Shown here: piece by piece, positions 53,285 to 61,571 of the stretch
Layout: each line of letters starts with the position of its first letter
Numbering within the stretch: the stretch's first letter is position 1
Source of the DNA: Sphingomonas elodea ATCC 31461
GTDB taxonomy: Bacteria; Pseudomonadota; Alphaproteobacteria; Sphingomonadales; Sphingomonadaceae
Assembly (NCBI RefSeq): GCF_000226955.1
Contig: NZ_AGFU01000002.1
Coordinates: 1 to 64,000 of the forward strand
DNA: 64,000 nucleotides
Direction: 5' to 3'
Made by a program: the position numbers and the translations under genes
Notes under the pieces: model-generated
What the model saw: only the letters and a program-made list of their open reading frames with translations
The model's database searches: none
Told to the model about the DNA's origin: nothing

Positions 53285-54004
53285 TCAGAACAGGCTGGTG
53301 ATGCCCGCCGTGCCCGGCGTGCCGACCCAGCCCTCGTAGATCATCTTGAGCGCCACGAAGACGATTACCGCCAGGCCGATATAGGCGATCCAGCGATGGC
53401 GATCGATCAGCTTGGCGATCAGATTGGCCGCCAGCCCCATCAGCGCCACCGACAGCAGCAGCCCGACGACGAGGATGCCGGGATGCTCGCGCGCCGCGCC
53501 CGCGACCGCCAGCACATTGTCGAGGCTCATCGAAACGTCCGCGATGGCCACCGCCCAGGCGGCGCCTGCGAAGCTGCGGGCGGACCGGATGCCGGAATGC
53601 TCGTCGCCCTCGATCTCGTCGGACCCGGCGCTCTCGCCGCCATGGCGGATCTCGCGCCAGAACTTCCAGCTCACCCAGAGCAGCAGCAGGCCGCCGGCGA
53701 AGATCAGCCCCACAATGCCCATCAGCCAGCTGACGATCAGCGCGAAGGCGATGCGCAGCACCAGGGCCGCGCCGATGCCAATGAGAATGACCCTTTTGCG
53801 CTGGTCCGCAGGCAATCCTGCCGCCAGCGCGCCGACGACGATGGCGTTGTCGCCGGCGAGCACCAGGTCGATCATCAGCACCGAGCCGAAGGCGGCCAGC
53901 GCGGCGGGATCGCCGAGATTGGAGAAATCGGCGACGATGTGCTGCCAGATGTCGAGCGGCGAGCCGATGCCGCCCGCCGCAGCGGTAAGAAGAAGATCGA
54001 TCAT
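53285..54004 (-). CDS. TerC family integral membrane protein
   Basis: This 239-residue protein has about seven spans and the TerC features: LMIDLVLAGDNAIVVGALAAGLP (acidic residue in the first core span) and VAIADVSMSLDNVLAVAGAA (the matching second copy), joined by a polar Glu-rich loop. Proteins of this family export metals such as manganese or act in tellurite resistance; the substrate here is unknown. CTAGGG 7 nt before the ATG suggests a leaderless message. Confidence 0.9.
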   Translation of the reverse strand: MIDLLLTAAAGGIGSPLDIWQHIVADFSNLGDPAALAAFGSVLMIDLVLAGDNAIVVGALAAGLPADQRKRVILIGIGAALVLRIAFALIVSWLMGIVGLIFAGGLLLLWVSWKFWREIRHGGESAGSDEIEGDEHSGIRSARSFAGAAWAVAIADVSMSLDNVLAVAGAAREHPGILVVGLLLSVALMGLAANLIAKLIDRHRWIAYIGLAVIVFVALKMIYEGWVGTPGTAGITSLF

Positions 54005-54011
54005 GCCAAAA

Positions 54012-54017
54012 CCCTAG
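54012..54017 (-). promoter_or_regulatory. -10-like hexamer of terC
   Basis: CTAGGG on the minus strand is 7 nt from the ATG at 54004, as at ubiH and the SGNH gene. TTGCGT, a possible -35, lies about 14 nt further upstream. Confidence 0.45.
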
Positions 54018-54086
54018 CGCCATGATCGGCGCACGCAACGCCTACGCTTGCACGGCATTCCCCGTTCCGCGCACCCTCACGCAAAA

Positions 54087-54110
54087 AGGCCGGGCACCAA
54101 GGCCCGGCCT
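54087..54110 (-). terminator. Intrinsic terminator after rho
   Basis: AGGCCGGGC (54087-54095) pairs perfectly with GCCCGGCCT (54102-54110), with a 6-nt loop. On the minus strand it is followed by TTTTT. So the gene for the Rho factor itself ends at a Rho-independent terminator. Confidence 0.85.
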
Positions 54111-54139
54111 GTTCGAAATCACGAAGGCAGGCGCCCGCG

Positions 54140-55396
54140 TTACTGGTTCATGCTGTCGAAGAAGTCTTCGTTGGTCTTCGAATCCTTCATCTTGTCGAGC
54201 AGGAATTCCATCGCGTCGACGGTGCCCATCTGCATCAGGATACGGCGCAGCACCCACATCTTGGTGAGCTTGGCCTTCTCGACCAGCAGCTCTTCCTTGC
54301 GGGTGCCCGACTTGCCGACGTCGAGCGCCGGGAAGATGCGCTTGTCCGCCACCTTGCGGTCGAGGACGATTTCCGAATTGCCGGTGCCCTTGAACTCTTC
54401 GAAGATCACTTCGTCCATGCGGCTGCCGGTGTCGATCAGCGCGGTGGCGATGATCGAGAGCGAACCGCCCTCCTCGATGTTGCGCGCGGCACCGAAGAAG
54501 CGCTTCGGGCGCTGCAGGGCATTGGCGTCGACACCGCCGGTCAGCACCTTGCCCGAGCTCGGCACCACGGTGTTGTAGGCGCGGCCGAGACGGGTGATCG
54601 AGTCGAGCAGGATCACCACGTCCTTCTTGTGCTCGACCAGGCGCTTGGCCTTTTCGATCACCATTTCCGCGACCTGCACGTGGCGCGTCGCCGGCTCGTC
54701 GAAGGTCGAGCTGATCACTTCACCCTTCACCGAACGCTGCATGTCGGTGACTTCTTCCGGGCGCTCGTCGATAAGCAGCACGATCAGGAAGACTTCCGGA
54801 TGGTTGTCGGTGATCGCCTTGGCGATGTTCTGCAGCAGCACCGTCTTACCAACGCGCGGCGGCGCCACGATCAGCGCGCGCTGGCCCTTGCCCTGCGGGG
54901 CGACGATATCGATCACGCGGGCGGACTTGTCCTTGACCGTCGGGTCGAGCGTATCGAGGCGCAGCTTCTGCTCAGGGTAAAGCGGGGTCAGGTTGTCGAA
55001 GTTGACGCGGTGGCGCACCGCATCGGGATCGTCGAAATTGACCTTCACCAGCTTGGTGAGCGCGAAATAGCGTTCACCGTCCTTCGGTCCGCGGATCTCG
55101 CCCTCGACCGTGTCGCCGGTGCGCAGGCCGAACTTCCGGACCTGGTTGGGGCTGACATAGATGTCGTCGGGGCCGGCGAGATAGTTGGCTTCGGGCGAGC
55201 GCAGGAAACCGAAGCCGTCGGGCAGCACTTCGATCGTGCCTTCGCCCATGATCTGGTCACCCTGCTCGGCCTGGGCCTTGAGGATGGCGAAGAGCAGGTC
55301 CTGCTTGCGCAGCGTCGACGCGCTCTCGACGCCCAGTGCCTCGGCCATGGTGACCAGCTCGGCGGGGGCGGTTTTCTTGAGGTCCTTGAGATGCAT
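54140..55396 (-). CDS. rho: Transcription termination factor Rho
   Basis: This 418-residue hexameric RNA helicase ends many transcripts. The N-terminus has the RHO-N helix pair ([23 protein letters not shown]) and the cold-shock-like RNA-binding domain ([35 protein letters not shown]). The ATPase domain has Walker A APPRVGKT, the Q-loop region and Walker [17 protein letters not shown]. The length is normal. Its 5' region is 176 bp before hemJ on the same strand. Confidence 0.97.
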   Translation of the reverse strand: MHLKDLKKTAPAELVTMAEALGVESASTLRKQDLLFAILKAQAEQGDQIMGEGTIEVLPDGFGFLRSPEANYLAGPDDIYVSPNQVRKFGLRTGDTVEGEIRGPKDGERYFALTKLVKVNFDDPDAVRHRVNFDNLTPLYPEQKLRLDTLDPTVKDKSARVIDIVAPQGKGQRALIVAPPRVGKTVLLQNIAKAITDNHPEVFLIVLLIDERPEEVTDMQRSVKGEVISSTFDEPATRHVQVAEMVIEKAKRLVEHKKDVVILLDSITRLGRAYNTVVPSSGKVLTGGVDANALQRPKRFFGAARNIEEGGSLSIIATALIDTGSRMDEVIFEEFKGTGNSEIVLDRKVADKRIFPALDVGKSGTRKEELLVEKAKLTKMWVLRRILMQMGTVDAMEFLLDKMKDSKTNEDFFDSMNQ

Positions 55397-55572
55397 GGAA
55401 GGTCCGGAATTTCGTAGGGGGAGAGCGTCGATCGGCGATGTCTACGCGCAGGATTCGATGCTTGGAGGAAGGATGCACCGGGATTCGGTACACGCTCGCA
55501 AAATTAGGTAGCGGCCCTGCCCAAGTCAACTGCGATTCGGCGCAGATTCACCCCGCCGAATCGCAGTGAATG

Positions 55573-56025
55573 TCAGAAGGGCTTCACCTCGGCGAGGATA
55601 ATGATGAAGACCAGCGCCAGCGCGGGTACTTCGTTGAGGAAGCGCAGGGTGCGGGTGGCGATCGGTGCCTCGCCGCGGCCGAGCTTTTTGCCATAGCCCA
55701 CCGCCCAGCCATGATAGCCGCTGAGCAGCACCACCAGCAGCAGCTTGGCATGGAGCCAGCCGATGCCCGCCTGCCCGTCGAACAGCCCGATGTTCGCGGA
55801 GAGAGCCAGCCCCAGCACCCAAACGATGAGCATCGAGGGCGTGAGGATCATCCGCTTCAGCATCCTCTCGCGCCTCGCCCAGGCGGCCGCCTCGGGGGTG
55901 CCCAGCGCCTCCTGGTGGTGGATCAGGTAGCGCGGGAACAGGAACAGCCCCGCCATCCAGAACACCACGAAGATGACGTGGAAGGCCTTCACCCACAGAT
56001 AGGCACTGCCCAGCCAGCCGATCAT
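55573..56025 (-). CDS. hemJ: Protoporphyrinogen IX oxidase HemJ (CopD-like fold)
   Basis: This 150-residue membrane protein has four spans and fits HemJ, the haem-linked enzyme that oxidises protoporphyrinogen IX. It carries KAFHVIFVVFWMAGLFLFPRYLIHH and WLHAKLLLVVLLSGYHGW, with conserved His and Lys residues. The adjacent hemE supports this reading over the copper-resistance CopD assignment that the fold can suggest. The ATG overlaps the hemE stop (ATGA). Confidence 0.9.
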   Translation of the reverse strand: MIGWLGSAYLWVKAFHVIFVVFWMAGLFLFPRYLIHHQEALGTPEAAAWARRERMLKRMILTPSMLIVWVLGLALSANIGLFDGQAGIGWLHAKLLLVVLLSGYHGWAVGYGKKLGRGEAPIATRTLRFLNEVPALALVFIIILAEVKPF

Positions 56026-57053
56026 GAAGCGGTCCCCCGCACGCGGGCCAGCAGCTGCTCGACATGCGCGATCGGCGTGTCGGGCAGGATGCCGTGCCCC
56101 AGATTGAACACGTGCGGCCGCTCCGGGAAGGCCGCGAGGATCCGGTCGATCGCGCTCTCCAGCACCGCGCCGCCGGTGATCAGCGCCAGCGGATCGAGAT
56201 TGCCCTGCACCGGCAGCCCCTCCGGCAGCACCGCGTTCGCCCATGCGGGGTCGACCGTCTCGTCGAGTCCGATCGCGTCGACGCCGGTTTCGCGCGCATA
56301 GGCGGCGAGTTTGCCCCCTGCCCCCTTAGGGAATCCAATCACGGGCACCAGATCCCGAACGGCGGCCGCGATCCGGGCGTTGGGGGCGATCACCCAGCGT
56401 TCGAACTGGGCCGGGCTGAGGCTGCCGGCCCAGCTGTCGAACAGTTGCACCGCCTCCACGCCCGCCTCGGCCTGGGCGCGCAGATAGGCGATGGTCTGAT
56501 CGGCGATCCGGTCGACCAGCGCCTGCATCAGGCCTTCGTCGCGATAGGCGAGGCGGCGCGCCTCTGCCTGCTCGCGGCTGCCCTGCCCGGCGATCATATA
56601 GGTCGCGACGGTCCAGGGAGAGCCCGCAAAGCCCAGGAAGGTGGTGGAGGGGTCCAGGGCCGCCTTCACCCGCTTTATCGTGCCGTAGATGGGCTCCAGG
56701 ACGCTGGAATCGGCATCGAAGCCGTCGAGGACGCTTCGCGCGGTTACCGTCGGCGCGAGTTTGGGGCCTTCGCCGGTCTCGAACCACAGCCTCTGGCCGA
56801 GCGCCATCGGCACCACCAGGATGTCGGAAAAGAGGATCGCGCCGTCCATGCCGAAGCGGCGGATCGGTTGCAGCGTGATCTCGGCCGCCGCGTCGGAGTC
56901 CATCGCGAGCGCCAGGAACCCGCCCTTCTCGGCACGGAGCGCGCGATATTCGGGCAGGTATCGGCCGGCCTGGCGCATGAGCCAGACGGGCGGAACGGGC
57001 TGGCGAGTCCCTTGCAGGGTCGCGAGCAGCGGCTTGGATGCGCGAAGAGTCAG
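56022..57053 (-). CDS. hemE: Uroporphyrinogen decarboxylase, start not certain
   Basis: This enzyme makes coproporphyrinogen III in haem synthesis. Family motifs are VWLMRQAGRYLPEYRALR, GAILFSDILVVPMALG, GFAGSPWTVATYM, FDSWAGSL and the C-terminal FNLGHGILPDTP. The N-terminus should lie near SKPLLATLQG, but that region has no ATG, GTG or TTG in frame. The only canonical in-frame starts are a TTG at 57206, which would add about 50 residues of non-conserved sequence through the origin, and an ATG at 56978, which cuts off conserved residues. The coordinates given use the CTG at 57053 (343 residues, the normal family size); ATC at 57062 is as likely. Confidence 0.8.
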   Translation of the reverse strand: MTLRASKPLLATLQGTRQPVPPVWLMRQAGRYLPEYRALRAEKGGFLALAMDSDAAAEITLQPIRRFGMDGAILFSDILVVPMALGQRLWFETGEGPKLAPTVTARSVLDGFDADSSVLEPIYGTIKRVKAALDPSTTFLGFAGSPWTVATYMIAGQGSREQAEARRLAYRDEGLMQALVDRIADQTIAYLRAQAEAGVEAVQLFDSWAGSLSPAQFERWVIAPNARIAAAVRDLVPVIGFPKGAGGKLAAYARETGVDAIGLDETVDPAWANAVLPEGLPVQGNLDPLALITGGAVLESAIDRILAAFPERPHVFNLGHGILPDTPIAHVEQLLARVRGTAS

Positions 57054-57355
57054 AGCCGGGATCCCACTACTAGAAGATTCGATTCTCAGGATGTTGGAGT
57101 CTGTTGGCCGGTGAAAGCCGGGGCTTATGGCGATGTGAGTCAGTTGCCAACAATTTGACTCCTGTCGCCATGCGGAATCGCACGGATTCGGAAAATCTGT
57201 CCACAAGACTCACAGGCTGTGCATGGAAAGCACAAGCTGGGGACGCCGCTGTGGACGAATCACCAGCTGAATCGCGGAATCGGGCGGGTTGGCCGGATGC
57301 CGCGGTTACGCTACCGCTTGTTCGCCATGTTATGCACAGATCGGTCCCCAGCCTG
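57005..57355. other. Chromosomal replication origin (oriC) region
   Basis: This is the hemE/ppsR gap, the oriC position in Caulobacter and other Alphaproteobacteria, including the 5' edge of hemE. It contains 13 GANTC sites in 277 bp (starts 57005, 57047, 57076, 57081, 57097, 57137, 57157, 57175, 57185, 57207, 57257, 57269, 57277). DnaA-box-like 9-mers are TTATGCACA at 57330-57338 (8 of 9 to TTATCCACA), CTGTCCACA at 57197-57205 (7 of 9) and TGTGGACGA at 57250-57258 (7 of 9, reverse strand). An imperfect palindrome lies at 57128-57170. No gene is seen between 57054 and 57355. Confidence 0.82.
57128..57170. repeat. Imperfect inverted repeat in the origin
   Basis: TGGCGATGTGAGTCA (57128-57142) and TGACTCCTGTCGCCA (57156-57170) form a dyad with 12 of 15 positions paired and a 13-nt AT-rich loop. 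Each arm carries one GANTC site. Confidence 0.7.
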
Positions 57356-58171
57356 ATGCGGCTGCACCTGCACCTGCTCTCGGACTCCACCGGGGAAACG
57401 CTGGAAAACATCGCCAAGGCGGCGCTGGCGCAGTTCGACGATGTCGAGCCGCTCCGGCATTTCTGGCCGATGGTGCGCAGCGAGGCGCATCTCGAGCGGA
57501 TCCTCCAGGAGATCGCGCAGAATCCGGGCCTGGTGATCTACACGCTGGTCAATCGCGACATCCGCCGCATGCTCGAGACACGCTGCCGCGCGCTGGGGCT
57601 GCCGGCGATCGCGCCGCTCGACCAGGTGAGCCATGCGCTCTCCAACCTGCTCGGACAGGAGGCAAAGGCGCGCCCCGGGCGGCAGCACATGCTCGACGCC
57701 GCCTATTTTGCCCGGGTCGATGCGATCCAGTTCACCATCGCGCACGATGACGGAATCGGCTGGGAAGATTGGGAGGAGAGCGACATCGTCCTCGCCGGCG
57801 TGTCGCGGTCGTCGAAGACGCCGACCTCGATCTATCTCGCCAATCGCGGCTACAAGGTCTCGAACATTCCCGTGGTGGTGGAATCGCCGCCGCCGCCCAA
57901 GCTGTTCCAGCTGAAGCGGCCGCTGATCGTAGGCCTCACCACCAGCGCCGATCGGCTGGTGCAGATCCGCCGCAATCGCCTGCTCTCGCTCAACCAGGCC
58001 CCGGAGACCGACTATGTCGACCAGGAAGCCGTGCAGCGTGAGATCGCCTTTGCCAGGCGGATGTTTGCCGACAATGGCTGGCCGGTGATCGACGTCACCC
58101 GCCGCTCGATCGAGGAAACCGCCGCCGCGATCATCCAGCTGTGCAACGACCGTGAAATGGACCGCCGATAA
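57356..58171 (+). CDS. ppsR: Pyruvate,phosphate dikinase/PEP synthetase regulatory protein (DUF299)
   Basis: This 271-residue bifunctional kinase/phosphorylase regulates PEP synthase or PPDK by reversible phosphorylation. It begins MRLHLHLLSDSTGETLENIAKAA and carries the P-loop GVSRSSKTPTS, then VPVV-type VSNIPVVVESPPP and IDVTRRSIEETAA. It is the first gene right of oriC, as in Caulobacter. The ATG at 57356 is the conserved start; upstream ATG codons in frame lie in the origin. It is the first of five tightly packed genes. Confidence 0.93.
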   Translation: MRLHLHLLSDSTGETLENIAKAALAQFDDVEPLRHFWPMVRSEAHLERILQEIAQNPGLVIYTLVNRDIRRMLETRCRALGLPAIAPLDQVSHALSNLLGQEAKARPGRQHMLDAAYFARVDAIQFTIAHDDGIGWEDWEESDIVLAGVSRSSKTPTSIYLANRGYKVSNIPVVVESPPPPKLFQLKRPLIVGLTTSADRLVQIRRNRLLSLNQAPETDYVDQEAVQREIAFARRMFADNGWPVIDVTRRSIEETAAAIIQLCNDREMDRR

Positions 58172-58770
58172 TGCCGACTCTCGTCCTTGCCTCCCAGAGC
58201 GCGTCGCGCCGGGCGATGCTCGATGCCGCGGGCGTGGCGCACGAGGCGCTGCCGGCATTGGTCGATGAGGCCAGCGCCAAGGAATCGCTGCTCGCCGAGG
58301 GCACGTCCCCCCGCGACCTCGCCGATGCGCTCGCCGAGCTGAAGGCGCTCAAGGTCTCGCGCATGGCGCCGCAGGCGCTGGTGCTGGGCGGCGACTCGCT
58401 GGTCGCGCTCGACGACGGTAGCCTGCTCGACAAGCCCGAGAGCCGCGAACAGGCGCGCGACCATCTCCAGCGCATGTCGGGCAAGACCCATGACATCTAC
58501 AGCGCGGCGGTGATCGTGGAGGGCGGCCGCCCGGTGTGGCGCCATGTCGATCGCGCGCGGCTGCACGTCCGCCCGCTGTCGGAGGCGTTCATCGAATCCT
58601 ATCTCGATGTGGAATGGCCCGCCATCGCCGGCTGTGTCGGCTGCTTCCGGATCGAGGGGCCCGGCGTGCAGCTGTTCCACCGCACCGACGGCAGCCACTT
58701 CACCATCCTCGGCATGCCGCTGCTGCCGATTCTCGATTATCTGCGCACCCGCGGAGTGATGCCCAAGTGA
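58171..58770 (+). CDS. maf: Maf-like nucleotide pyrophosphatase
   Basis: This 199-residue protein hydrolyses non-canonical or pyrimidine nucleoside triphosphates. The signature LVLASQSASRRAML is at the N-terminus, with VLGGDSLVAL and SGKTHDIYSAAVIV in the middle and EWPAIAGCVGCFRIEGPGVQL near the end. The start ATG shares one base with the ppsR stop, and the stop overlaps the aroE start (GTGA). Confidence 0.92.
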   Translation: MPTLVLASQSASRRAMLDAAGVAHEALPALVDEASAKESLLAEGTSPRDLADALAELKALKVSRMAPQALVLGGDSLVALDDGSLLDKPESREQARDHLQRMSGKTHDIYSAAVIVEGGRPVWRHVDRARLHVRPLSEAFIESYLDVEWPAIAGCVGCFRIEGPGVQLFHRTDGSHFTILGMPLLPILDYLRTRGVMPK

Positions 58771-59576
58771 CTCGCTATGCCGAGGTGATCGGCGATCCGA
58801 TCGCCCATTCCAAATCGCCGATCATCCACAAATTCTGGCTCGATGCGCTGGGCATCGAGGGCGATTATCGCCGCACCCATGTGCTGGGCGACGATCTTGC
58901 CGGCTATTTCGCCCGGGCCAAGGACGATGCCGACTGGCGCGGCTGCAACGTCACCATCCCCCACAAGCTGGCGGTGATGGACCTGGTCGGCGATCCCGGC
59001 GGCGTGCGGAACACGATCGGTGCGATGAACACGGTGATTCGCGGCGAGGACGGCGCGCTGATCGGCACCAATACCGATGCCGGTGGCTTCTTCTCGCCGA
59101 TCGCCGGGCTGGAGCTGGAAGGCCGCCACGCGGTGGTCGTTGGCGCGGGCGGCGGTGCGCGGGCTGTGCTGTTCGCGCTGTCGCGTGTCGGGATCGGCCG
59201 GGTGACCATCCTCAACCGCAACGTGCTCAAGGCGGCGGCGCTGCTCTCCAGCTTCGGGGTGAAGGGCGATGCGCTGCCGATCGGCACACCCCTGCCCGCT
59301 GCCGACCTGCTGGTGAACGCCAGCCCGCTCGGTATGCAGGGCCAGCCGCCGCTCGATCTGGATCTCGCGCCGCTGCCGGAGCATGCCGTGGTGTACGACA
59401 TCGTCTACGCCCCGCTGGAGACGCCGCTGCTCGCCCAGGCGCGCGACCGCGCGCTGGATACGGTCGACGGTCTGGAAATGCTGGTCGGCCAGGCCGCCCT
59501 TGCCTTCGAACTCTTCTTCGGCGCCGAGCCCCCGCGCGACCGCGACGAGGAACTGCGCGCGCTGCTGATCGCATGA
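58767..59576 (+). CDS. aroE: Shikimate dehydrogenase
   Basis: This 269-residue enzyme reduces 3-dehydroshikimate with NADPH in aromatic amino acid synthesis. The substrate site is AEVIGDPIAHSKSPIIH and CNVTIPHKLAVM (the catalytic Lys), and GTNTDAGGF follows. The NADPH loop is VVVGAGGGARAVLFAL and the C-terminus has VYAPLETPLL and DGLEMLVGQAALAFELFFG. It starts with GTG at 58767, coupled to maf, and its stop overlaps coaE. Confidence 0.96.
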   Translation: MTRYAEVIGDPIAHSKSPIIHKFWLDALGIEGDYRRTHVLGDDLAGYFARAKDDADWRGCNVTIPHKLAVMDLVGDPGGVRNTIGAMNTVIRGEDGALIGTNTDAGGFFSPIAGLELEGRHAVVVGAGGGARAVLFALSRVGIGRVTILNRNVLKAAALLSSFGVKGDALPIGTPLPAADLLVNASPLGMQGQPPLDLDLAPLPEHAVVYDIVYAPLETPLLAQARDRALDTVDGLEMLVGQAALAFELFFGAEPPRDRDEELRALLIA

Positions 59577-60178
59577 GCAAGCGGCCGATCGTGCTGGGCC
59601 TCACCGGCTCGATCGGCATGGGCAAGTCGACCGTGGCGGCGATGTTCGCGGCGGACGGCGTGCCGGTGTTCGATGCCGACGCGACCGTCCACCAGCTCCA
59701 GGGCCCTAACGGGGCGGCGGTGGCGGCGATCGAGGCCGAGTTTCCGGACACCACCACCGATCTCGGCGTGAATCGCACGCTGCTGCGCGAGGCGGTGATG
59801 GCGGATCCCACCGCCTTCGCCCGACTCGAGGCCATCCTCCACCCCGCCGTAGCCGAGGCGCGCGAGTCGTTCCTGACCGCCCATGCCGATGCGCCACTGG
59901 TGGTTCTTGACGTTCCGCTCCTGTTCGAGGCGGGCGGCTGGCGGCATGTCGACAAGATCGCCGTTGTTTCCGCCCCGCCCGCGGTGCAGCGCGAACGTGT
60001 CCTCGCCCGCCCGGGCATGACCGCGGAACGCTTCGAAGCGATTCTGGCGCGCCAGATTCCGGACGCGGAGAAGCGCGCCCGTGCCGATTTCGTCATTCCT
60101 ACCGGCGAAGGCCTGCAGGGTACGGAAGATTGCGTACGCGCGGTGATCGCTTGCCTCGCGCCGCCTGCGGGTGGATAA
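59573..60178 (+). CDS. coaE: Dephospho-CoA kinase
   Basis: This 201-residue kinase performs the last step of coenzyme A synthesis. The P-loop is LGLTGSIGMGKSTVAAMF, followed by GVPVFDADATVHQL and LVVLDVPLLFEAGGWRHVD with the catalytic Asp. The ATG overlaps the aroE stop. The dnaQ start is 7 bp past its stop. Confidence 0.95.
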   Translation: MSKRPIVLGLTGSIGMGKSTVAAMFAADGVPVFDADATVHQLQGPNGAAVAAIEAEFPDTTTDLGVNRTLLREAVMADPTAFARLEAILHPAVAEARESFLTAHADAPLVVLDVPLLFEAGGWRHVDKIAVVSAPPAVQRERVLARPGMTAERFEAILARQIPDAEKRARADFVIPTGEGLQGTEDCVRAVIACLAPPAGG

Positions 60179-60185
60179 GCGCTCC

Positions 60186-60896
60186 ATGCGGGAAATCGTG
60201 TTTGACACCGAAACGACGGGACTCAGCTTCTCAGGCGGAGATCGCCTCGTCGAAATCGGCTGTGTCGAGCTGGTCAACCGGGTTGCCACCGGCAACCATT
60301 TCCACGCCTATATCAATCCGCAGCGTGGCATGCCGGTGGAGGCGTTCAACGTCCACGGCCTGTCCGAGCGGTTTCTCTCCGACAAGCCGCTGTTCGAGGA
60401 CGTGGTAGAGGATCTGCTGGCCTTCATCGGCGACTCGCCGATGGTTGCGCACAATGCGGGGTTCGACTTCGGCTTCCTTAACGGCGAGCTGGGTCGCTGC
60501 AGCCGGCCGCCGGTCGACCTGAGCCGCATGGTCGACACGCTGGTACTCGCGCGCACCAAACATCCCGGCGCCAAGCACACGCTGGACGCGCTGTGCAGCC
60601 GCTATGGCATCGATCTCAGCGCGCGCACGCTGCACGGCGCGCTGCTCGACGCCCAGCTGCTGGCGCAGGTCTATGTGGAGCTGACCGGCGGCCGCCAGAT
60701 CACCCTCGGCCTCGCCGAGGAGGTGCCGGTGATGCCGGAGACGGTCGTAGAGGCGCCGACTCGGGTACACGTCCGGGCGGCGCGTCGATTCACCGCGAGC
60801 GCGGCGGAACTTGAACGGCATGCAGCGTTTCTGAAGTCCCTGGACGAGCCGCTATGGGGTGTTCCCACAATCGACGCGGTTCCGGCGCAGCCCTAG
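60186..60896 (+). CDS. dnaQ: DNA polymerase III epsilon subunit (proofreading exonuclease)
   Basis: This 236-residue 3'-5' exonuclease gives the replicase its proofreading. DEDDh residues are visible: FDTETTGL (Asp, Glu), MVAHNAGFDFGFLN (Asp) and the C-terminal HGALLDAQLLAQVY (His, Asp). The C-terminal ~60 residues are the linker and alpha-binding segment. The ATG at 60186 fits the family start (MREIVFDTETTG); a GTG at 60171 would overlap coaE. Confidence 0.96.
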   Translation: MREIVFDTETTGLSFSGGDRLVEIGCVELVNRVATGNHFHAYINPQRGMPVEAFNVHGLSERFLSDKPLFEDVVEDLLAFIGDSPMVAHNAGFDFGFLNGELGRCSRPPVDLSRMVDTLVLARTKHPGAKHTLDALCSRYGIDLSARTLHGALLDAQLLAQVYVELTGGRQITLGLAEEVPVMPETVVEAPTRVHVRAARRFTASAAELERHAAFLKSLDEPLWGVPTIDAVPAQP

Positions 60897-60930
60897 GTCG
60901 CTCGTCCCTAATTGTGAAGTGGAGGTACAT

Positions 60931-61530
60931 ATGGATATCCGGATCTCTGGGCATCAGGTCGACACGGGCGAGGCGCTCAAGACGCAGGTGACGGATCGGG
61001 TCCAGGGTATCGCCGACAAGTATTTCTCCCGCGCCATCTCGTCGCAGATCACGTTCGGCAAGGGGCCGCACGACAACGGCTTCAAGTGTGACATCGTGAT
61101 GCACGTGACCCAGGGACTGGTGCTCAAGGCGACCAATAGCGGCATGGAAGCGCATGGCGCGTTCGACGGCGCGGCGGACCGGATCGACAAGCAGCTGCGC
61201 CGCTATGTCCGCCGTCTGAAGGATCGCCGCCCGAACGAGGTGATCGCGCTGGCCGAGGGCGGTGCCTATGACAATGGCTTCGACAATGCCGGCTACACGC
61301 TCTTCCAGGAGCCGCACGCCGAGGAGGAAGTCGCCGATGCACCGCTGGTGATCGCCGAGACCCGGGTGGACGTGCCGGACGCCACCGTTTCGGATGCGGT
61401 CATGATGCTCGACCTGCGGAATACGAATGCGCTGCTTTTCCGCAACAACGGTACCGGCGCCTATAATATGGTCTATCGCCGCGGTGACGGGACGATCGGC
61501 TGGGTTGAGCCCAACCGCGCACCGGCGTAA
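60931..61530 (+). CDS. hpf: Ribosome hibernation promoting factor, long form
   Basis: This 199-residue protein inactivates ribosomes in stationary phase. The N-terminal RaiA/HPF domain (MDIRISGHQVDTGEALKTQVTDRVQGIADKYF) inserts in the decoding centre, and the C-terminal dimerisation domain (MMLDLRNTNALLFRNNGTGAYNMVYRRGDGTIGWVEP) joins two ribosomes to a 100S particle. A strong GGAGGT lies 6 nt before the ATG at 60931. ptsN follows, as in many proteobacteria. Confidence 0.95.
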   Translation: MDIRISGHQVDTGEALKTQVTDRVQGIADKYFSRAISSQITFGKGPHDNGFKCDIVMHVTQGLVLKATNSGMEAHGAFDGAADRIDKQLRRYVRRLKDRRPNEVIALAEGGAYDNGFDNAGYTLFQEPHAEEEVADAPLVIAETRVDVPDATVSDAVMMLDLRNTNALLFRNNGTGAYNMVYRRGDGTIGWVEPNRAPA

Positions 61531-61571
61531 GGCCGGGCCGCCGGCGGGCCGCCGCTTCTTTGGAACGATTA

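Noticed and set aside
53488-54025. Plus-strand open frame opposite terC
   Set aside because: It is His/Gln/Asp-rich with no family match and mirrors the real minus-strand membrane protein; it is a shadow frame.
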